Origin: Gigantopelta aegis
Lineage: Eukaryota; Mollusca; Gastropoda; Neomphalida; Peltospiridae
Assembly: GCF_016097555.1 (NCBI RefSeq)
Contig: NC_054704.1
Location: forward strand, 79,982,391 to 80,046,390
Length of the DNA stretch: 64,000 nt
Reading direction: 5' to 3'
How positions within the stretch are numbered: the stretch's first letter is position 1; every line of letters begins with the position of its first letter. The notes beneath the pieces were generated by a model that was not told where the DNA came from, searched no databases, and worked only from the letters and a program-made list of their open reading frames with translations. Positions 36,905 through 49,600 of the stretch are shown here, piece after piece. A program made the translations under genes and the position numbers.

Positions 36905-38125
36905 ACGTGATCGGTCCGCCATTAAGGGAGTGAAACTTACACAATAACAACATGCGAAGGCATTGCATCTGGTTGCATTTTCAGAATTTATTACCTTCTT
37001 AGTACATTTTCTAAAAGCAAAACCAGTATATCGGATAATTCAACCTCATTTAAAGATTGTAGATTCATATCAAAGTTGGTGGGTGTGTTAATAATTAAAA
37101 ACGTACATAATAAGGCATGTATAGATACGTGAATACAAAAGCATAATGAATAATTTAAACTTATGCAAGCAAATATAATTTCCTTGGACACCTGTATATA
37201 TTGAACTTTAAAACAGTATTTTAGCCTCTGCAGACGGGTTATCAGATGACCCCCTCCCAGCCTATGCTCCTGTTTTGTCTTGGGCATCACCAGTAAGTGT
37301 CAAATGGGTTCTTTTTGTAATTAACTAGTATATTGAACATTTAATGACTAAACAGAGGTGCGTTTGTAGGGTAATTTAGTGTTACTATTGTGGATGATTA
37401 ATTTAATTTAATTTGTTTTCCAAGAAACAACAATTTAAAAAAAAAAAATTATAATAATAAAATAATAATAAATTAATATTAAAAATATAAATATAAATAA
37501 TTAAAAAATAAAATTTGACGGTGGGTGGAGGTGCAATTTTTGGTGTGGCCTGCATGTGTATTACATCACTAAATTATTTATTATTTTATTTGCACACATT
37601 TAACACCATAATAACTTATATTAAAAAGAAAAAAAAGAAAAAATTAAAAATAAGAGAGCAATATTTGAAAGTGTGGATTGCGTCTCAATTCTACCCCATG
37701 TAATACCTCTGGAATATCCCAGAGCTAATAATAGTAACAGCTAAATGTTGACGTCTAGATCTAAGGTCAGTCTTTCTATTTTTTAAATGGTAAATCACGT
37801 TTTCTACAAACGTACATAACTGAAATATTTTTCTATATCTTAGGATGTATTCAGTAAAGTTTCACTTAATAACCATCAAACTTATTTACTTGTATTTGCG
37901 TGTAGGCCTATAGATGCTTTATTATTTATGTTTTTAATCATTCACAGATTTCCACCAACATTGATATGAATATACAATCTTTAAATGAGGTTGAATTATC
38001 CGAGAGACTGGTTTTGCTTTTACAAAACGTTCCATGAGTCATAAATACTGAAATTGCACCCAGATGCAATGCCATCACGTTATTGTTGCATGAATTTCAC
38101 TCCTTTAATGGTGGCTGTATGATTA
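36905..38125. repeat. Large inverted repeat, arms about 180 bp
   Basis: 36905-37090 is matched in reverse complement by 37954-38125. Shared words include 'ccagatgcaatgcc', 'tttaaatgaggttgaattat' and 'ggttttgctttta'; identity is roughly 80 per cent by eye. The spacer is about 860 bp, AT-rich, with no transposase. It may be a non-autonomous transposon or an inverted duplication of a short exon plus 3'UTR. Confidence 0.65.
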
Positions 38126-39117
38126 TCTATTTACATCATAAACTTTTGGGCGACAATCGGAAAAACCTGTCTATTCTGCAAGAAACCTATCAATGTATCA
38201 TGAGACTTTCAAAATTTTAAGAATCACAAGTATTGACAATTTACTCTACTGTCTCCAACTCGCTGCACAGTTGTCCAGTTGTGGACTAACATACTGTGAT
38301 ATCATATGCTAGGTCTACGTGAACAAAACCGACAAACTAAGTATTGCTATTTCTATTTTTCTTACACATTGTCTGCAACAGACACAACCACTGGATCATC
38401 AAGATCATCTTGGATCTTCAATTAGTTTCCTGTTTGGACAGACAGAACCAAATATCGATCTCACAGACGAATCACACCTATATCCTGCGTGAGAATACAT
38501 TGACTAAAACATTAACTATCGAATAAAAGAACCCATGACAGGACAGATACATAGAATTTCTGCAAAACCTTCCCAACAAGTGGTTGTTGACAAACGCAGC
38601 CACCTGCCAGTTGCCATATTTGTTCTCCTAACCTTAGTTGACCCACGGGGAGGTAACTCTAAACAGTTTACTGTTAGTTTATCAGAAAGGGGTTTTGTCT
38701 TTGGTGAGCAAACATTGGCTCCAGTAGTCAGTGCAGTCTTTGTCAGCAGTGCATTCTTAAACTTTTGAAATTTATTTAGTATACTGTAACATTTTACATA
38801 GTCTTACTTCATGAATATTGATTAATATATATAATATCTCCAAAAAAATGTCAAAAGAAGCAGTTAATGAAGGTCTTGAAGGTGTCGCCAGTAACAATGC
38901 ATCAATTTGCTGATGAAATCGTATTAATTCCATCCTGTTGTTTAAATACAATCCATATATTACACCCATGTTTATTGTTTGCATAAATTAAATACAATAT
39001 ATACTATATTTAATTTTTAAAATGTTTAGAAAAACAAGTGCTAAAAATTACTAGAGAGATTAGCATGTAGATAAGGGCAAAAGAGTAATCACATACCAAT
39101 ACATTATACAGGTGCAT

Positions 39118-39496
39118 ACCGGCGTCGTGGTTAGGCCATCGGTCTACAGGCTGGTAGGTACTGGGTTCGAATCCCAGTCGAGGCATGATATTTTTAATCC
39201 AGATATCGACTCCAAATCCTGAATGAGTGCTCCGCAAGGCTCAATGGGTAGGTGTAAACCACTTGCACTGACCAGTGATCCATAACTGGTTCAACAAAGG
39301 CCATGGTTTGTGCTATCCTGCCTGTGGGAAGTGCAAATAAAAGATCCCTTGCTGCTAATCGGAAGAGTAGCCCATGAAGTGGCGACAGCGGGTTTCCTCT
39401 CAAAATCTGTGTGGTCCTTAACCATATGTCTGACGCCATATAACCGTAAATAAAAATGTGTTGAGTGTGTCGTTAAATAAAACATTTCTACATTTC
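39118..39496 (+). mobile_element. tRNA-headed SINE, head type B, with 13-bp target duplication
   Basis: Head 'ggcgtcgtggttaggccatc', B-box-like 'gggttcgaatcccagtcgag', long body and 'gtcgttaaataaaacatttc' tail. The duplication tatacaggtgcat lies at 39105-39117 and 39497-39509. It inserted just upstream of PLGRKT. Confidence 0.9.
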
Positions 39497-39535
39497 TATA
39501 CAGGTGCATGTGCAGGAATTTTAGCTCCCTACCAA

Positions 39536-39593
39536 ACAAAGTTTTATTGTGGCATAGTAGTATTAGTACTACTATGCCATAATAAAACTTTGT
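39536..39593. repeat. Near-perfect hairpin upstream of PLGRKT
   Basis: 27-base arms (left from 'acaaagttttattgtggcat') with one mismatch and a four-base loop 'ttag'. It lies 108 bp upstream of the PLGRKT start codon and ends 58 bp before the predicted splice acceptor. It could be a recent palindromic insertion or a structured RNA. Confidence 0.85.
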
Positions 39594-39700
39594 TGATTTT
39601 AAAAGCAGCTGTTATTATATAACTGTTATTCAGTTACAATGTTTTTAATTGCAGGAACATAGTCTTGAGCGCTGCACGGCAGTCTTAACATAACAGAACA

Positions 39701-41722
39701 ATGGGGAGCATTATTGGAAAACCAATGGACGAAAACATGAAAAAACAACAAGAATTCATGCTGCAAACACAACGGCTTTTGGTGAGTTATATTTTGGATT
39801 CATATGGCTGTTCACCTACTGAAAGTTGATTTGACTTGAAATATACTCAGTGGTAGAGGTAGCAGGTCTCTCTCCCACTTTGTGTTTCACTCTCCGCCCT
39901 CCCCATCTCTCTCTCTCTCTCTCTCTCCCTCTCCCTCTCCCACTCCCTCTCCCTCTCCCTCTCCCTCTCCCTCTCCCTCCCTCTATGGCTTGATCTCTCT
40001 GTTCCTCTCTCAAACAAGTTAAAAACCCAACCCACAAATATATTAGACACCAAATAGCCTTACGGTTAAAATGTGCCGAGGTAATGTTAAACAAATATTC
40101 TTTTCCTTTAACAATAATTCTTAGTGGGTTTTTTTTTTTCAGCTTGAACGTCAAATTCAGATGCAGAATCAGATGCGTGAGAAGATGATGGCTATGCAGA
40201 TGGGACGCGCTCGTGACATGTTCATGTGGTTTAGCTCATTCTATGCAGTAACTGCGGTCTTGTGTATCATAGGGTAATTTGTTTTTTTAATAATGCACAG
40301 GCACCTGTGTAGGGGCAGGGTTTTCAATGAGTAAAAGGTGATATTCTTACATTTGGATGCTTTCATGAAAGTGCTACAGTGTCTTACAAAATATGTATGC
40401 TAAAGGTTCCAAACTTTATCCAAAAACAAGAACGCGTTATATTTGGAAATCGTTTTATATTTTCAGTACATACACTATATAGCAAATAATATGAATTGCA
40501 TAACAATTCAAGAGAATATGAATTGAGTCACTAATCAAGAGAAACAACTCTCGGTTCTTTTTCCTTTCAGCTAAAAAGCATTTTAATACCCGATTTTCTG
40601 TAATTTGTGTAAAATTGAAATGGCTTTTATTGGAAATGAAAACCTATGTAATGTCATCTTCTGGTGTTTGTCTACAACTTGGCAAAGCATTTTCTTGTCT
40701 GGTTTTACTTTATTATAAATTTAACCTTTAACTGTATATTCGAATCTCAGTGGGTTTTTTCTGGTTCACTGCAGAGCCCGTCACAGACGAGGTGCCGTAA
40801 TTCCACTTTTACCGTTGACATTTATCCTTGGCTACCAATACGACTTGGCTTACGGCAATAAGATGATGAGAATCCGAGGTAAGACTTTTAATGAGGTAGT
40901 GTCATGTAATATTTGTTATTTAGGCAATATAATGATGTAATTAAAATATGAACCATCTGTGAAACAGAATAATACATGAGTACCCTTAGAGTATTATTTT
41001 ATTTCTTATACACCCATAAAAAGTAATTTTTTAATATAGTTTAACAGGAAAACACTACACATTAGATTGACAGTCTATACGTTAATGATGTCATAGACAA
41101 ATGATGTTCTCAAAGGACATCATCAGTTTATGATAACTTGGGTCATGACCTCGGAACTGCCAATCACACATCTCAGAAGTGGTCTCCAACATATGCTGGA
41201 GATGATATTGATCTACATGTGCATGGGTGTGTGAGAAAATATAATGCAGAGGTGGATCTAAGGGTGGGGGGGGGGGTCCCCTAAATTTTGCAAGTTATAA
41301 TTTTATTATATATTAATCCAAATTTTTTTTTACGATCCCCCTCCAAACCTCCCCCAAAGTTCCCTTGGCATTCTGCCTATGTCATTGGGGCCCCACCTTC
41401 TAAATGGAATTTCTGGATCTACCACTGGCAATTACATCTATATGTTACTACAGGCAGATATTCACTCTTATCTGAACAATCAGAATTTGTATATTGCACT
41501 TCTACATAGAAAACAAGAAAAAACTATCTAGGAAGTGAATTATATGGACATGATCAAAAGTATTTTTTTATTGTTTTAGCTGAAGCTGATCGTATTCTTG
41601 ACGATGAAGCTCTTATGTTGGAGATGCCTCATGGACTTCCGACGTATTCCACTATTGAGGCAGGAAGACTCGATCAGAAAGACAAAGAAAGACTCACCAA
41701 AAGCAATGACTTATTTTTATAG
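39701..41722 (+). CDS. PLGRKT: Plasminogen receptor (KT) homologue, complete
   Basis: Four coding exons: 39701-39781, 40143-40273, 40775-40878 and 41580-41722. All have GT-AG borders and consistent phases (0, 2, 1), giving 152 residues against 147 in human. The acceptor tttttaattgcag ends at 39654, so a further 5' non-coding exon is likely. Family matches: MDENMKKQQEFML near the N-terminus, the LERQ...MREK..AMQM helix, two membrane segments (about 53-71 and 78-98) and PLTFILGYQYDLAYG between them and the tail. In vertebrates PLGRKT is an integral membrane protein that binds plasminogen through its C-terminal lysine and promotes its activation. Here the chain ends in KSNDLFL, so that lysine is absent; plasminogen is in any case a vertebrate protein. 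The family's older role is probably different, perhaps mitochondrial or general membrane; this is inference. Confidence 0.93.
39900..39985. repeat. (CT)n / (CTCTCC)n low-complexity tract
   Basis: Pyrimidine-only run in PLGRKT intron 1. Frames through it on the minus strand (Arg-Glu, Arg-Gly) are artefacts. Confidence 0.9.
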
Positions 41723-41767
41723 ATTTTTTTTATATTCTTCTCACAGCATTTTATAGTGGTATTTTCA

Positions 41768-42143
41768 TTAAATGGACTGTCCATAGTTTGCTGTAGTTGT
41801 TACAATGCAAGCAACTAACAGAGACTTTTTAACAACTCTAATTACATGTTAAACATATTTTTCTGCCTAAAATATCGGTGGCTGTATATTAAATGTGTTT
41901 CTTATCATCCTATATTGTTTATGCTAGGACAAACTTCATTTTATTTCCAAATATATTTTTTTCATATGTACAAAATTATTTGGAGAACAAATCTAGTTTG
42001 GGCTACTTACAAATATTAAGACAATCAGAAACACTGTACATACCGAAACAAAAATATATTTAATATGTAATTTTAGTTGTTAAAAGATTTTTATTAGCAG
42101 GAAACATGTGACAATGGTAACAAGCTGAGGATAGTCCCTTTAA
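41768..42143. mobile_element. Palindromic TTAA MITE, diverged copy 5
   Basis: TTAA at 41768 and 42140; ends 'atggactgtccatagtttgc' and 'caagctgaggatagtccct'. It lies right after the PLGRKT stop codon and may form part of the transcript's 3'UTR. Confidence 0.7.
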
Positions 42144-45100
42144 TATATGTAGTTCCAGTGCATAACAAAAGGTTTTTATAGGGAGTTTTGTATGGACAGC
42201 ACTGAAACATGTATATATATATATATATATCAAAAGCAATGCATGGTTATGGAAGTAGTTTGAGAGTAGACGAGTTTTATTTGTGGCACAGTTTATCATT
42301 TCCATTCATTTTAGTAGCTGTTTATTTGCTATATAGTTGGGTCATTAAGACTTAATTAGCACATTTTCAAACATTTATTTTTACAAATGACAACTCCAAT
42401 TTGACGCACAACTTCCATTTCAACATATCGGTGCCTTTTTGTCAACGTACCCATTTTTCTTTTTTTTACTAAATATTTTACTTGCATAATGTTTTGTTTT
42501 TTCAGTCTTAGATATGTAAATACATAACTCGAGCAATTGATTAAACTGTTGTCATGGTAACCTAAAGTTAATTTATTTTGTTTAATGACACTATAAGCTT
42601 ATGGGCTCCCATTTTTATTATTTATTTATATTTTGGGGGAAAAGGAAGCATAATAGTACATGTTAGCAGTGCTTACCGGTACTTCTCTTATTATTACTAT
42701 TGTAAAAATAACCTATTGTTACTTTAACCTATACAGGTACTTACTGATGTTCTTTCATTACCATGTTTTTATTACTACATATACTGAACCTCACTGAAAG
42801 TGCATCAGTCGGAATTGTAGGATATGAGAGGAAATAACAATACATTTAACATTGTAAACTGACTGCGAGTGTGTTCTGTATTGTGATTGGTTAATTACAT
42901 TCTTTTTCTGGGATCAAATGAAAATAACACCCGGAAAGCTAATTATGTTATTAGAAAGTGATGTCATTAGCAATTGGAACAGGCAAAGTTGACGATTCAA
43001 GGGTCTACAGTTAGATTGTAGTCAGGTATTTTTTTCAAGAAATGCCAAATATACAGTCAGTTCCGTATAAAAACGATTCAGTTTACAATGGACATAAAAC
43101 ATGGAGGTTTTTGATTTGCGGGTGTTATTGTCTGTTTGATGCCCGCAAATGTTTAATATTTGACCTCAGGCTACCGCCTTTGGTCAGAAATGACATTTGC
43201 TGTATCAAATAGACAATATCACCCACAAATCTATAATTTCTATATGGTTATCTCCTAAATAACTGATTTTGTATAACCAAGAATATTCTGGTAGGCAATA
43301 TGTGACCCAAAAGTACGATGGCTAGTTTTATTGTATGTTTTATAGCAACCTCGCATATCTGATAATAACAACTGACAATTAGGTGGTACATTTTCAATGG
43401 AGTTCACTGTATTGTATACATTTATTGCATTTACTTCTTGCAGGTTTTTTTTTTTTACAACTGCTATTCATTGAAAAATATTTTATGTATAGTGAGTACA
43501 AGTAGTTATATACCGGTAATACATGTATATGCAGCTCTGGTTAGATCACTCTAGGCAACAGATATATTAAGAATCTAATTTTTATAATTTAAAAGTAATG
43601 CATTTTGACATCTGTGGAGACCAGAGACTCAATTACTTTATTCCTAAAGTTGAAATATTAATTTTAAGAGAGATCCATAAACAAATAAATTGCAACCTGC
43701 AGAGGCACTGCAGTCATTCAATGAACATTTTGAAATCAAAAGTTATAGTGGTTTTGAAGTGGGGCCAACATGAATGCATATGTGCACCTGTTAATTTCAC
43801 CCTGTTTTAATACCCAACTTCTCATACTGCCAATCTTCTTGGGGTATTGTATGTATTTCTGTTCACTCAGTTTACTGCCATCCTTGCCATCTGATATCAG
43901 CCAAACATAGTTTTAATAGAACTCCTTTTAGCCATTGTATTCCCATCAGTATCATCACCAATGGTCCAGCCAAAACTTTGTGTTATAATTAGCCTGTCGA
44001 TTGGTGAAAACGTGCTACCCTGTACACTGGCAGTATACAGTAAATATGTTACTAACAACAGTTAATTGTCAGTGATAGAAATGTTCAGGTAGTAGCAGTT
44101 GTCATGCCCATTTACCATTGGTGGTACAGGATCAAAAGCCAGTTTGATAATCATGGGACTAAAAGGCACCCTCAATCATAGACATACTGCCTCCCAATTT
44201 TGTAGAGGGGCAGGCTGGCTTTTGCCTGAATTAAACGAAAATGCCTGAATCCAGATAATATCATTTATTCATATTAGCATTCCTGCCAAACGAATCACTA
44301 TGCAGTTCCATGTGGACTACAACTAATTTTGAGGGTAGAATGATGGAAATACATGGTAAAAAGGTCTCAGAACATTTTGCCTATATATCTGTATAATGTT
44401 TTCAAAAATGTTAGGTTTTGCTCCATCTCTTACACTTATGCCCTCAACTCAATATAAATTTATGTTATTCTATACTATACTAAAATCTTAATCTTGATGA
44501 TATACATTCTCAATTCATATTCACTGATTTGAAATGATTTAAAATTTTAAAACTTAATACTACTCTTACATTTTTATCATTTAACTAACAACATGCTATA
44601 AAAACTTGATATGTTGGTCTACTATCATAAGTGCATTGTGTAGAGATACAGCCCTGGTCATGTATATGATTTTGTAGTTCAGATTTATGTGATATATGCC
44701 ATTGCAGGAAAACAATATGCATGTATATATGATCTCATTTTTGATCATGCATTGTTAATCATGTTATGTCTTTGAAAAGCAATGTGCATTAAGATGAAAT
44801 AGGACTCTTAGACATTATGATGATGTGTTGTTATTTAATTTCATATAATGTACAGATCTGAAGGATTAATACCATATGTAAAATAGTAAAATAATGAAAT
44901 ATAAATAGAAGTTGTTCATCATTGTAACAGACTGATTTGTAAAAATCAATTTATCTATTTAATATATTATGTCATAAAAAAGAGGAATAAATTTTCAGTA
45001 GTTTTATATGCTTTGTGTTTTTAAAAATGATACAGAGCTGAGACATCACTGGGAGTTTCAGTAAAATCATTTGTTTCATCTAAAGAGACCGGGAAAACTC

Positions 45101-46220
45101 CCAATTACTAGTGTATAAAAAAATTAAATTGGAAAGTACTAATATTGTATTGTAAATTCAGGAAAATGTGTTACTAATTTGAATACAGTGAATGCAAAAG
45201 GCCTAAAAAATTAATTTTCAAGGCCTTTTGTATTCACTGTATTCAAATTAGTAACACATGGTCTTTTATATTTTCCTCAGCATTCATAACAGTGCATACA
45301 ACAATGTTTGATATTGGTGACAAAATTACAAGGACTAATAAAAACTGTCAATAACAATATCAGCTGACAAATTTTGGAACTGCAAACAAATAAACGAGGA
45401 AGGTAAATTTTATTATTTATCAGCAGAAATATGCAATTCAAGTACTTTTTTTTCTTTTTCAAAATGGTTTTCCCAAATTCAAGGTCTTTTTCATCTCTCA
45501 CTCTCATTATTAAAGGACTTTTCAAATCTTTATGAACCCTGAAAAACACTGATAAGACTAAAACAGGTGCAATGTTTATTTCAGAAGATAATCGTACTCT
45601 GTGGGGTTTTTTCATTTTGTTGATTTTCTGGGCAATTCATTCATGGAAATATGCAATTTGTGACCATAAAACCACCAGAAGGCCTGCATGTCAGCAAAAT
45701 GGATCACAGCAAGGATGTTCATATTCTAAATGTCACTTTTTGAAAACCAGTTGTCCGATTTTCAGTAAAATGAGCATTCACTAGTAGAGCTGTGTGTGTG
45801 TGTGTGTGTGTATGTGTGTGTAATGAAATTGTTGATTCTGAGAAAAAATGATATCCATCTACTCTTTTTAACCATTTTGCATTCGTCAGATATATTGTTA
45901 GTGCTTTACTAAATGGCGGAAAAAAAATTAAATTCTAAAACTGCAGTATTTTGAGATTTGCTCAGTATAGTAAATCGGTACTAACATGATGCTGATAATG
46001 AATGGTATACCGCCAAGCTTTAATCACCAACTGGTAATGTCATTAAAATTTTGCATAATTAACAATTTTTGTGTGAACAGCTTTCATGTATGAATAAAGC
46101 CTAATTAAAGAATATTCCCATTTCTGACCAATTAACCATATATACCGATTTTACTATCCCACTTTTGAGCAAATATCCAATCGAATTCATTCTTACAAAT
46201 GTACAAAATTAAAATTACTT
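42144..46220. other. Intergenic AT-rich spacer
   Basis: No exon recognised. Contains the palindrome at 45167-45258, a (GT)n run at about 45791-45822 and short A/T runs. Confidence 0.6.
45167..45258. repeat. 38-bp-arm palindrome
   Basis: 'tgtgttactaatttgaatac' onward to 'ggcct' (45167-45204) is repeated inverted at 45221-45258 with one mismatch and a 16-base AT-rich centre. The near identity suggests a recent origin or gene-conversion upkeep. Confidence 0.9.
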
Positions 46221-46224
46221 TCTT

Positions 46225-46494
46225 TTTACAGCCTATTGGGCTATTTCTTGTTCCAGCCAGTGCACCACGACTGGTATATCAAAGGCCGTGGTATGTACTA
46301 CCCTGTCTGTGGTATGGTGCATATAAAAGATCCCTTGCTGCCAATCGAAAAGATTAGCCCATGAAGTGGTGACAGCGGGTTTCCTCTCAATATCTGTGTG
46401 GTCCTTAACCATATGTCTGACGCCATATAACCATAAATAAAATGTGTTGAGTGGCGTCATTAAGTGAATCTTTAAATAAAACATTTCTTCTTCT
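46225..46494 (+). mobile_element. 5'-truncated SINE
   Basis: Begins inside the body ('ctattgggctatttcttgtt') and runs to the 'taaataaaacatttct' tail, with a small duplication near the tail. 5' truncation is typical of LINE-driven insertion. Confidence 0.85.
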
Positions 46495-46682
46495 TTTTAC
46501 ATACAAATATCAGCTGCTGAAATAGTCCTCACAAAATTGAACCACAAATCTGATATAAAGGACAACTTGTATAACATTTCAAAACATTCCATGAACCCCT
46601 TCATCACAAGGACTTTGTCATTGTCGAACCCTTTGATGGTCTTTACAACTGTTTAAAAACAATACAATACAGCAGGAGTGCA

Positions 46683-49600
46683 TTACCGACACAATGCAGG
46701 CATACACAATAATGTTTCTAATTCAATCAAGATGTTTTTGTGATTCTGTACAGATTTAATTCCTGATTCTTCTTGCTCTTCACTTTCATATGAAAGTTTC
46801 TCTCTCAATGTTTTCAGCAGCTGTGTGTATCGCGATGCCTTGTAGGGCGACCATGTGGTCATGTCAATATTAAATATTTGATGAGCATAAAGCAGCACAT
46901 ACAGATGATCTCTACTGCTGGTGTTACATGTTGCCTGCAATGAAAAATAGAAAACTGTAAAGTTACTCGAGATTCATTGGAAAAATTCAGTTTAACAATT
47001 ACTGCAATGCGAGTAACCGTTATAAATACATGCATGTCCCTAGCATATGATGAAAGGTCAAAAGCAAATTCATTTCTTTTGTTATCAAGCATTAATTATT
47101 TGAATGATGTTAGCTACTAATTACAATAAAAACAGCATCAAAAGAAACAGCCATACAGGTATCTTCATATAGCCAGATTCAAATTATTTTTACATTGTTT
47201 TAAAGGTAATAAGGTTATCATAGTACCAGTCTTAAGATTTCCCCAGCAAGGTGAAGGCCAGACACAGACTGCAAGAGAAAAACGACCAGAATCTGACGAG
47301 CCGTGCTGTTGTCTCTGTCTGGCTTTATACTGCTGGAAACAGTGTACTCGATGTCTGGCAGTTTTAGGTTTGTTTTTCCAACCAACCCTCGTAAACAGTG
47401 CACCATTTCTCTGATAGAAGACTGAAATAAAACACAAAATTATTTTCTTTTAGCATTTTATCAGTATTGACGACATTTAAATATACTGAACAAAATAAGA
47501 AACTTCCGCTAACTTTGCTTGAACATAACTTGATGAAAACAAACCAGGGGAATAATTGTTATATATGCGTTTAAAGAGTGTTCCATGATGCATCGTTTGG
47601 TGCAAAAATCATGGCCATAGGTTAACAGAAACTGGGAGAAATTTTGACCAAGTGTGGTAGGGGTTAAAAAAAATAAAAAACCCACTTAACGTGTATGACC
47701 ACCTCTTGAATTGACCACTGCAGTGCATCGCAGGCGCATAGAATTGACTAAAGTGTTGATTTCTGTCTATGGAATATTGTTCCATTCCTGAATGAGTGCT
47801 TGACGTTAGCGGGTGGGTTGGGATGATGCCTCAATCGTCTGTCCAGACTATCCCAGACATGCTCGATGGGGTTGAGATCAGGACTTTTAGCAGGCCAGTC
47901 ATCAATGAAATCAATGTTATTTGTCCTAAGAAAATTTACAGTGTCTCTAGCTGTATGAGAGGTGGCATTATCATGCTGAAAAATCGAGATGTTGGCGTTG
48001 TTATGGAACAGAGGAATGACGTGATGAGCGAGAATGTCATCGCAGTAACGTTGAGCATTTAAATTGCCATCAATGACGACTAGTGGTGAACGATAACCAT
48101 GGGCAATGGCTGCCCAGACCATGACTCAACCCCCACCCCCGAAACGATCTCGTTCAAGAACACAACAATCAGCATAGCGTTCATTTCTCCTACGGTAGAC
48201 GCGCACCCTGCCATCACCACGTTGTAAAGAAAATCTGGATTCATCCGAAAAAAGAACAGTATTCCAGCATCGCCGTATCCAATGAGTGTGTACACGTTCC
48301 CAATTAAGACGATTTAGACGATGATGTTGCGTTAAAACGCATCAGACGTAAGGATGTCGTGCATGTAAACCGTTCTCCCGCAGACGATTACGAACACTGA
48401 TTCGGTTATTATGAAGCCCAGGTGTGTTAGCAGCAGTAGCAGTGGCAGTTTGGAATCGATTGCGCAAATGCGTGTTCATGATATAGCGGTCTTGACCACG
48501 CGTTGTAACACGCGGACGTCCACGACGTGGCAAGTCGTTGGTGCTTCCTGTCGTTCGAAATCTTACGCAAAGATTTCGTATCGCTCGACTAGAACTCCCA
48601 ACATGCCTTGCAACGTCTTCTGTCGACATGCCAGCATCAAGCATGCCAATCGCCCATTCGCGTAAATTATTGGGTATTCTTGGCATACTAAAAATGCTAC
48701 AATGTAAAAAACATTAATTTTTTTTTACAAATTTTGAAGCATTTTCGTTCACTTAACAACAATGTCAGTAAGACAAGTAAAACAAATTGACCGAATACTA
48801 CACGGGACATGTCGAACCATGCATGCATGTGCAAATTGAATTTCACGTTGTCGACGATTAACAGTGCAAAAATAATCGATAAAATTCATGAATCCTGATA
48901 ATACAGCTCAAGGCTAATACTACCTATATAATTTCATTACACAATGAAATCTTTAACACAACAAATACTATATGTACAAATCGGAAGTTTCTTTTTTTAT
49001 TCAGTATATATCTTCAAGTGCCAAATTTTCTAATGGCTAAATGCTTATTCACTTTATGATTTTTTGGTTAAAAGTAATACAGAAAACTGACATACCAATG
49101 CAAACAATATCCACTTAATACTAACTCGTAACTATTAACACAATTTGAATATGTACATGAATTGCACTAAATCAATTTCATGGAATATTGGAAAAAACTC
49201 ATAATTATACACCATTATTTTAAAAAGGTAACAAAATCTATATTTATTTTACAGCCCTCTCTGGAAATCAGACTGGTGGGGTTGGGGTATTTAATATTAT
49301 TAGTTTAACAAATGGTTTATCTTTCAAATTACTCTAATGGCAAAATTAGCCTACTTTAATTTACCATTACAGTGAATTCTGTCAATTATAGTAAGAAAAT
49401 GAACAGATGTATGGGAAGTCAAACAAGCATTCTAAGAATACTGCTAATTTAAAAGCAATACATGTCTCCTACTGGACCCAACAAATTTTCTTATCGCTTA
49501 AGTTCAAGGGTCATATCGCTGTGAAAAAATGTGTAAATTGCCATGAAAGTTAAAGTTTGTTTATGTTTAATGACACTACTAGAGCACATTGATTTAACAT

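Noticed and set aside
38535-38768. 77-residue frame with a hydrophobic stretch, as a possible signal-peptide exon
   Set aside because: It lies on the plus strand, opposite to the FN3 gene, and no suitable splice sites were seen.
39816-40154. Basic Arg/Gly/Glu-rich frame on the minus strand
   Set aside because: It is a pyrimidine-rich intron tract of PLGRKT read backwards.
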